Source of the DNA: Bacillota bacterium
GTDB lineage: Bacteria > Bacillota > Clostridia > Lachnospirales > Lachnospiraceae
DNA length: 10,302 nt
Direction: 5' to 3'
Assembly (NCBI GenBank): GCA_023399455.1
Contig: JAEWPN010000103.1
Coordinates: forward strand, 1 to 10,302
The notes beneath the pieces were generated by a model. The model was not told the DNA's origin. It searched no databases and was given only the letters and a program-made list of their open reading frames with translations. The position numbers were made by a program, and so were the translations under genes. Each line of letters begins with the position of its first letter. Position 1 is the first letter of the stretch. Below, in pieces: positions 6,791 through 10,302 of this stretch.

Positions 6791-6866
6791 TATTCGGCAG
6801 TCATAGGCATCATCTCCTTTCTCCAAGACTAACCAATAAAATATTTAATATCAAGTCTATACTCAT

Positions 6867-6895
6867 ATAGTAACAAAGCCTTGCAATCTCGTCAA
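6867..6895 (-). promoter_or_regulatory. Predicted promoter of the mob operon
   Basis: On the minus strand TTGACG (6895-6890) and TACTAT (6872-6867) are separated by exactly 17 bases, with a start near 6860. It reads into the small ORF, the oriT region, mobC and the relaxase. Its -35 side overlaps the opposite promoter at 6881-6909. Confidence 0.6.
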
Positions 6896-6909
6896 GACTA
6901 ATGTATAAT
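6881..6909 (+). promoter_or_regulatory. Predicted promoter of the DUF6076-regulator-kinase operon
   Basis: TTGCAA (6881-6886) and a perfect TATAAT (6904-6909) are spaced by 17 bases, with a start near 6916 and the first ATG at 6948. Because it overlaps the divergent mob promoter, the two probably compete or share a regulator. Confidence 0.65.
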
Positions 6910-6947
6910 AATTTTAACATTAAGTCGTATGAATGAGGTGACAAAGG

Positions 6948-7898
6948 ATGCGCTACACATACAAGGTTTGGGTTGCGGATGGCAAAGAGCATTTTGAATA
7001 TGGAAATGAGCAGAAAAAGAAAAAAGACCTGCCCTTTGGGACAAGTCTGATGGAGCTGTTCTATTTGGATATTTGGGCATATGGCAAGTTGTTTGAAGGC
7101 ATGGGCAAAGCTATTATGGAACTGTATTCCTCTAAGAAACAGCGGTATGCGGATGAGGTGCTTTCTGCACTGGACACGATAGCCCCCAAGCACATTTATT
7201 TTGAGCTGCTTCGTCTGGAATGGCGGGACAGGCTGGAACAGGCAAAACGGCAGAATTATGCGAATGTGCATGACCTTTTGCCCCGCAAGGAGCTGACACA
7301 TATCCCAGCAAATGTTCACACGATGCAGGAGCAGATTAAAACGCTGTTTGCCCATGTGCTGGATTTGGACACCAGCCCCAAGGAGCCGGTACAGAAAAAA
7401 ATGGTGCGGTACTATAACTACCGTGGAAGCGACCAGCTGAACACCTTTCAGTTTCAGCCCCAGCCCATGAGTTTTGAGGTCATTGACCGCAAAACCTTTA
7501 CCGAGGTGCTGTATCCGAAAAATATCTATGACATGATTGACTACTTTGTACGGGAATTTGTGAAGCGGGAACAGTTTGTGCGCATCTGCAAAAACTGCGG
7601 GAAGTATTTTGCCCTCTCCGGACGTTCCGATGCGGAATACTGCAACCGTCCGATTGATGATAAGGGGCGCACGTGCAGGGATGTGGGGTCAATTAAGGCT
7701 TGGACGGAAAAGCGCAAGGACGATGAAATCTTTAAAGTCTACCGCCGGGAATACAAGAAACGCTTTGGCTGGATTAAGGCTGGGAAGATTGAGCAGGAGG
7801 TATTCTACGCTTGGAGTGAAAAGGCGAGGGAGGAGAAATCCAAGTGTGATGCGGGGGAAATCAGCTTGCAGGAGTTTCAGGAGTGGTTGAGGAGATAA
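6948..7898 (+). CDS. DUF6076-like protein with C-terminal zinc-ribbon
   Basis: A 316-residue, probably cytoplasmic protein of unknown function. The ATG at 6948 follows GAGGTG with seven bases of spacing. The N-terminal part (about 1-200) is helical and charged, without membrane segments. Near 210-245, VRICKNCGKYFALSGRSDAEYC followed by RPIDDKGRTCRDVGS gives four cysteines in a Cys-x2-Cys...Cys...Cys pattern, typical of the treble-clef/zinc-ribbon part of DUF6076-type proteins often found in Firmicutes mobile elements. A basic C-terminal tail follows (KVYRREYKKRFGWIKAGK). It is the first gene of an operon; the response regulator starts five bases after its stop, with the regulator's RBS inside its last codons. 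A nucleic-acid-binding or regulatory role is an inference from the ribbon and the neighbours only. Confidence 0.8.
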   Translation: MRYTYKVWVADGKEHFEYGNEQKKKKDLPFGTSLMELFYLDIWAYGKLFEGMGKAIMELYSSKKQRYADEVLSALDTIAPKHIYFELLRLEWRDRLEQAKRQNYANVHDLLPRKELTHIPANVHTMQEQIKTLFAHVLDLDTSPKEPVQKKMVRYYNYRGSDQLNTFQFQPQPMSFEVIDRKTFTEVLYPKNIYDMIDYFVREFVKREQFVRICKNCGKYFALSGRSDAEYCNRPIDDKGRTCRDVGSIKAWTEKRKDDEIFKVYRREYKKRFGWIKAGKIEQEVFYAWSEKAREEKSKCDAGEISLQEFQEWLRR

Positions 7899-7903
7899 AT
7901 AAT

Positions 7904-8584
7904 ATGAAAATAATCTTGATATTGGAAGATGATGAAAATTTAAGTCGCGGCATTGCGTTTACCTTTGAAAAGGATGGCTACGACGCTGTTACAGCAGGCA
8001 GCATTAAGGACGGAAAACGGATGTTGGAACAGCATAAGATTGACCTTATTATACTGGATTTAGGATTACCGGACGGAAACGGGATGGACTTATGTAAAGA
8101 AATTCGGACACATTCAAAAGTTCCTATTATCATGCTGACAGCCTGTGATTTGGAAACAGACGAGGTATCCGGCCTGTTAGCCGGTGCGGACGATTATATT
8201 ACCAAACCCTTTTCCCTGTCCATTCTCCGGGCAAGAGTGGAAGCCCTGCTCCGACGCATGGAGGCTGAAATCCGCCATATTATCCGTTTCGGGAAGTACA
8301 GGCTGGATACCAACCTTTGCAAACTTTTCCGGGAGAATGAAGAAATACCCATCAGCGTAACGGAATACAGGCTACTCTATTTTCTGATGACAAACGCCGG
8401 GCAAGTGCTTTCAAAGGAACAGATATTATCCTCACTGTGGGACAATGAGGGTAATTTTGTGGATGAAAACACCTTGCCCGTCAATATCAGTCGCCTACGC
8501 GCAAAGCTGGAGGACGATCCCAAGAATCCACAAATCATTAAGACCATTCACGGAATCGGCTACATTTGGAACGGAGGGGTGTAG
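7904..8584 (+). CDS. OmpR/PhoB-family response regulator
   Basis: A 226-residue two-component regulator, the partner of the kinase that follows. ATG 7904 is preferred over an upstream in-frame GTG at 7883, because the receiver domain begins at KIILILEDDEN and GGAG lies at 7891-7894. The receiver shows the acidic pocket Asp9/Asp10, phospho-acceptor Asp52 in LIILDLGLPDG, Thr79 (MLTA) and Lys101 (YITKPFS). The winged-helix output domain (about 130-226) includes ISVTEYRLLYFLMTNAGQVL, SRLRAKL and the closing IKTIHGIGYIW. Length and motifs are complete. It probably binds the phased repeats ahead of the ABC genes. It resembles the VanR/BceR-like group; the finer subgroup is uncertain. The stop is TAG, two bases before the kinase ATG. 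Confidence 0.93.
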   Translation: MKIILILEDDENLSRGIAFTFEKDGYDAVTAGSIKDGKRMLEQHKIDLIILDLGLPDGNGMDLCKEIRTHSKVPIIMLTACDLETDEVSGLLAGADDYITKPFSLSILRARVEALLRRMEAEIRHIIRFGKYRLDTNLCKLFRENEEIPISVTEYRLLYFLMTNAGQVLSKEQILSSLWDNEGNFVDENTLPVNISRLRAKLEDDPKNPQIIKTIHGIGYIWNGGV

Positions 8585-8586
8585 GG

Positions 8587-9504
8587 ATGGCGCTTGCGGT
8601 TACGATTATCATAGCCATTGCTTTATGCTTCCTGACTGTCCTATTCAGCTATCGCTATGTGAGAAAAACCTTTGATTCGATTGATCAGGTTTTGGACAGC
8701 GTATTAGCCAGAAATACAGAGCTTCCATTTGAAGCGGAGGCGGACAATAGACTTTCCAAGCTGACGCATAAAGCCATTAAAATCATTCAGATGAACACAA
8801 TGGATATTTCCCAAACCAAGCAGGAGAAAGAAATTATCCAAAGCTTTATTTCGGATATGTCCCATCAGATGAAAACACCTCTATCCGGGGTTTCCATGTA
8901 TACTGACCTGCTACTGGAAGGACGTATTACCGAAGCCGAGCGGCAGGAATTTTTATCGCGTGTCAAAACAGGAACAGAAAAATTGCAATGGATGATGGAC
9001 AGCCTTGTAAAAATGTCAAGACTGGAGGTGGGAGCTATCGAATTGTCTCCTGTTTCCGCAGGCATCAAACAAACCATTTCCGATAGTATCAGCGCCGTAT
9101 ACGGGGCAGCGTCCAAGAAGAACATTTCTATTCAAACGGCTTATTTCGAGGATACTCTGTTGCTGCATGACCGCAAATGGACAGGTGAAGCCATTACAAA
9201 TATTTTGGAAAATGCGATCAAATATTCCCCATCCGACGGAGAAATTAATATATCCGTGGAACCCCTGCCTATCTATACAAAGATCAGCATTACCGATTAT
9301 GGTATCGGAATTGCTCCCGACGAGCGGAACTCTATTTTCAAGCGGTTTTATCGGGGACAAAACGCAAAAGGTGTTGACGGGGCTGGATTAGGGCTTTATT
9401 TAGCTTCACTGATATTTCAAAAACAGGGCGGCTATATCTTTGTAGATTCTAAGCAGGGGAAATATACGACATTCTCAATGTTCTTACAAAACTGTAAGAA
9501 ATAA
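8587..9504 (+). CDS. Sensor histidine kinase with one N-terminal membrane segment
   Basis: A 305-residue membrane kinase phosphorylating the preceding regulator. ATG 8587 has GGAGG at 8573-8577 and lies two bases after the regulator stop (TAG). A single hydrophobic segment (about 2-21) is followed by a short helical linker, with no sizeable extracellular domain, so the sensing mode is unclear and may rely on a partner such as the downstream transporter. The H-box ISDMSHQMKTPLSG places the phospho-His at about 93. The ATPase domain has the N-box NILENAIKYSP (Asn209), the G1 box DYGIGIAPDERNSIFKRFYRG and the G2 box GAGLGLYLA. All catalytic motifs are present. Kinases with a reduced N-terminus beside ABC transporters are typical of Firmicutes antimicrobial peptide or cell-envelope sensing modules; the ligand is not visible here. 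Confidence 0.93.
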   Translation: MALAVTIIIAIALCFLTVLFSYRYVRKTFDSIDQVLDSVLARNTELPFEAEADNRLSKLTHKAIKIIQMNTMDISQTKQEKEIIQSFISDMSHQMKTPLSGVSMYTDLLLEGRITEAERQEFLSRVKTGTEKLQWMMDSLVKMSRLEVGAIELSPVSAGIKQTISDSISAVYGAASKKNISIQTAYFEDTLLLHDRKWTGEAITNILENAIKYSPSDGEINISVEPLPIYTKISITDYGIGIAPDERNSIFKRFYRGQNAKGVDGAGLGLYLASLIFQKQGGYIFVDSKQGKYTTFSMFLQNCKK

Positions 9505-9532
9505 ATCCAATTCTGTTAGGAGCCTGTAAGAA
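9492..9532 (+). promoter_or_regulatory. Phased direct repeats, candidate response-regulator operator
   Basis: CTGTAAGAA (9492-9500), CTGTTAGGA (9513-9521) and CTGTAAGAA (9524-9532) are spaced by 21 and 11 bases, close to two helical turns and one. A weaker CTGTTTATG starts at 9536. The first copy overlaps the kinase 3' end. Tandem direct repeats at helical phasing upstream of the target gene are typical OmpR-family sites. A weak TATGAT at 9541-9546 without a -35 suits activator dependence. Confidence 0.5.
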
Positions 9533-9575
9533 TTGCTGTTTATGATGATAGTATCAGGACAAGGAGGTATATAGC

Positions 9576-10250
9576 ATGGTTTTGAAAACAGAAGCCTTAA
9601 AAAAATATTATGGAAAAGACCCCAACACCGTCAAGGCATTGGACGGCGTTGATTTGGCAATACAGGAGGGTGAATTTGTCGCCGTTGTCGGTACGTCAGG
9701 CTCAGGAAAAAGCACGCTCCTGCATATGCTGGGAGGGTTGGATACGCCGACAAGCGGCAAGGTCATTGTCGGCGGCAAGGATATTTCGGGAATGACGGAT
9801 GAACAACTTACTATCTTTCGACGCAGGAATGTAGGCTTTGTATTCCAGAATTATAACCTTGTGCCCATTCTGAATGTTTATGAAAACATTGTTCTGCCGA
9901 TTGAGTTGGACGGAAATGCCGTGGACGAAAGCTTTGTGGAGAATATTATTGACACCCTGGGCTTATCGGAGAAGAAAAACAATTTGCCGAACAATCTTTC
10001 CGGTGGGCAGCAGCAGCGCGTTGCCATCGCCCGCGCTCTGGCTACAAAGCCATCCATTCTGCTTGCGGACGAGCCAACCGGAAATCTGGACAGCAAAACC
10101 AGTCAAGATGTTTTAGGAATTTTAAAGGTGACTTCGACTAAATTCCATCAGACAATGGTGATGATTACCCATAACGAGCAGATCGCCCAGCTTGCTGATC
10201 GAGTGATTCGGATTGAGGACGGCAGGATCGTCGCTACGGAAGGGCGGTGA
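9576..10250 (+). CDS. ABC transporter ATP-binding protein, MacB/LolD type
   Basis: A 224-residue ATPase energising an FtsX-type permease. ATG 9576 follows AAGGAGG with good spacing. Walker [10 protein letters not shown] (39-47), Q-loop VFQNYNLVP (Gln91), signature LSGGQQQR (141-148), Walker [13 protein letters not shown] (161-172) and H-loop ITHNE (His199) are all present. The NYNLVP and DEPTGNLD signatures are typical of the LolD/MacB/BceA branch, whose systems handle peptides or cell-surface lipids/proteins rather than classic nutrient uptake. It follows the two-component genes with a 71-base gap that contains the phased repeats, so it is likely their target. The next gene starts five bases after its TGA. 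Confidence 0.94.
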   Translation: MVLKTEALKKYYGKDPNTVKALDGVDLAIQEGEFVAVVGTSGSGKSTLLHMLGGLDTPTSGKVIVGGKDISGMTDEQLTIFRRRNVGFVFQNYNLVPILNVYENIVLPIELDGNAVDESFVENIIDTLGLSEKKNNLPNNLSGGQQQRVAIARALATKPSILLADEPTGNLDSKTSQDVLGILKVTSTKFHQTMVMITHNEQIAQLADRVIRIEDGRIVATEGR

Positions 10251-10254
10251 CGGT

Positions 10255-10302
10255 ATGAGGAATAACAATCGAGCTATCGTAAGAAGGCTATCGAAACAAA
10301 GC
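10255..10302 (+). CDS. Start of the following gene, probably the FtsX/MacB-like permease (partial)
   Basis: Only 16 codons are inside the window (MRNNNRAIVRRLSKQS). The ATG at 10255 is four bases after the ATPase stop, with GGAAGGGCGG upstream. The basic N-terminus before a presumed first membrane helix, and the position behind the ATPase, fit an FtsX-family permease. The membrane part is not visible. Confidence 0.5.
   Translation, partial: MRNNNRAIVRRLSKQS

Larger units (their letters stand above)
6640..6804 (-). pseudogene. Small Cys-containing ORF at the head of the mob operon, with an amber at codon 5
   Basis: The ATG at 6804 has a strong AAGGAG nine bases upstream, but after MTAE comes TAG (6790-6792). 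The same frame stays open for a further 49 codons (KKPPLHGNGMTAGETEAVSK, then IGCSYCNPRGAKKQGSICGAGG) to TAG at 6642-6640. The CSYC/SIC spacing hints at a metal site, but I assign no function. An internal ATG at 6762 has no RBS. The ORF overlaps the plus-strand terminator and part of the oriT-like hairpins, so it may not be a real gene; its strong RBS and similarity (from memory) to short ORFs of gut Firmicutes elements favour it. Confidence 0.35.

Noticed and set aside
3946..6792. Firm claim of a recoded genetic code (TAG as sense)
   Set aside because: Frameshifts and a deletion also affect the relaxase, and TAG ends the intact response regulator, so decay is the default; kept only as a question in the findings.
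7883..7903. Upstream start of the response regulator at GTG 7883
   Set aside because: The added residues precede the normal receiver start and overlap the end of the DUF6076 gene; the ATG at 7904 has the RBS.
1..10302. CRISPR arrays, tRNA or rRNA genes, insertion sequences
   Set aside because: No regularly spaced repeat series, cloverleaf, rRNA segments or DDE-type transposase were seen by eye on either strand.

Overview
The window looks like a piece of a gut Firmicutes chromosome (order Eubacteriales, probably Lachnospiraceae). The evidence is strong purine-rich ribosome binding sites, moderate GC content, a GH31 glycosidase paired with an AraC regulator, and a decayed integrative mobilizable element of the serine recombinase/MobC/relaxase type common in that group. 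The organism assignment is an inference from gene content and style, not from a marker gene.

Layout. Positions 1-1604 (minus) hold most of a GH31 alpha-glycosidase, cut by the left edge. It is transcribed divergently from an AraC-family regulator at 1754-2632 (plus), with a strong extended -10 promoter for araC between them. This looks like a sugar utilisation locus. At 2640-2949 (minus) lies a remnant of a C5-cytosine DNA methyltransferase without its catalytic Pro-Cys. Next comes what looks like the 3' part of a cyclic-di-GMP-I (GEMM) riboswitch (about 3043-3122, minus), directly against the 3' end of the serine recombinase. This is probably near a junction of the inserted element.

Positions 3142-6804 (minus) are a mobilization and integration module. 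It contains a large serine recombinase with an in-frame amber codon, a TnpW-like small protein, a heavily damaged relaxase (two ambers, two compensating frameshifts and a probable internal deletion), an intact MobC with a TTG start, an oriT-like set of hairpins, and a small Cys-containing ORF with an amber at codon 5. Every premature stop I can place in this module is TAG. A 33-bp double palindrome sits over the recombinase promoter. The element looks immobile by itself.

From overlapping divergent promoters at 6867-6909, a second operon runs rightwards on the plus strand. It encodes a DUF6076-like zinc-ribbon protein, an OmpR-type response regulator, a one-TM sensor kinase, a MacB/LolD-type ABC ATPase and the first codons of a following protein, presumably the FtsX-type permease. 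The first three genes are tightly spaced. The ABC pair is preceded by three phased direct repeats (consensus CTGTAAGAA), a plausible binding site for the response regulator. This resembles a sensor-controlled peptide/antimicrobial export or resistance module, carried as cargo by the element or lying beside it.
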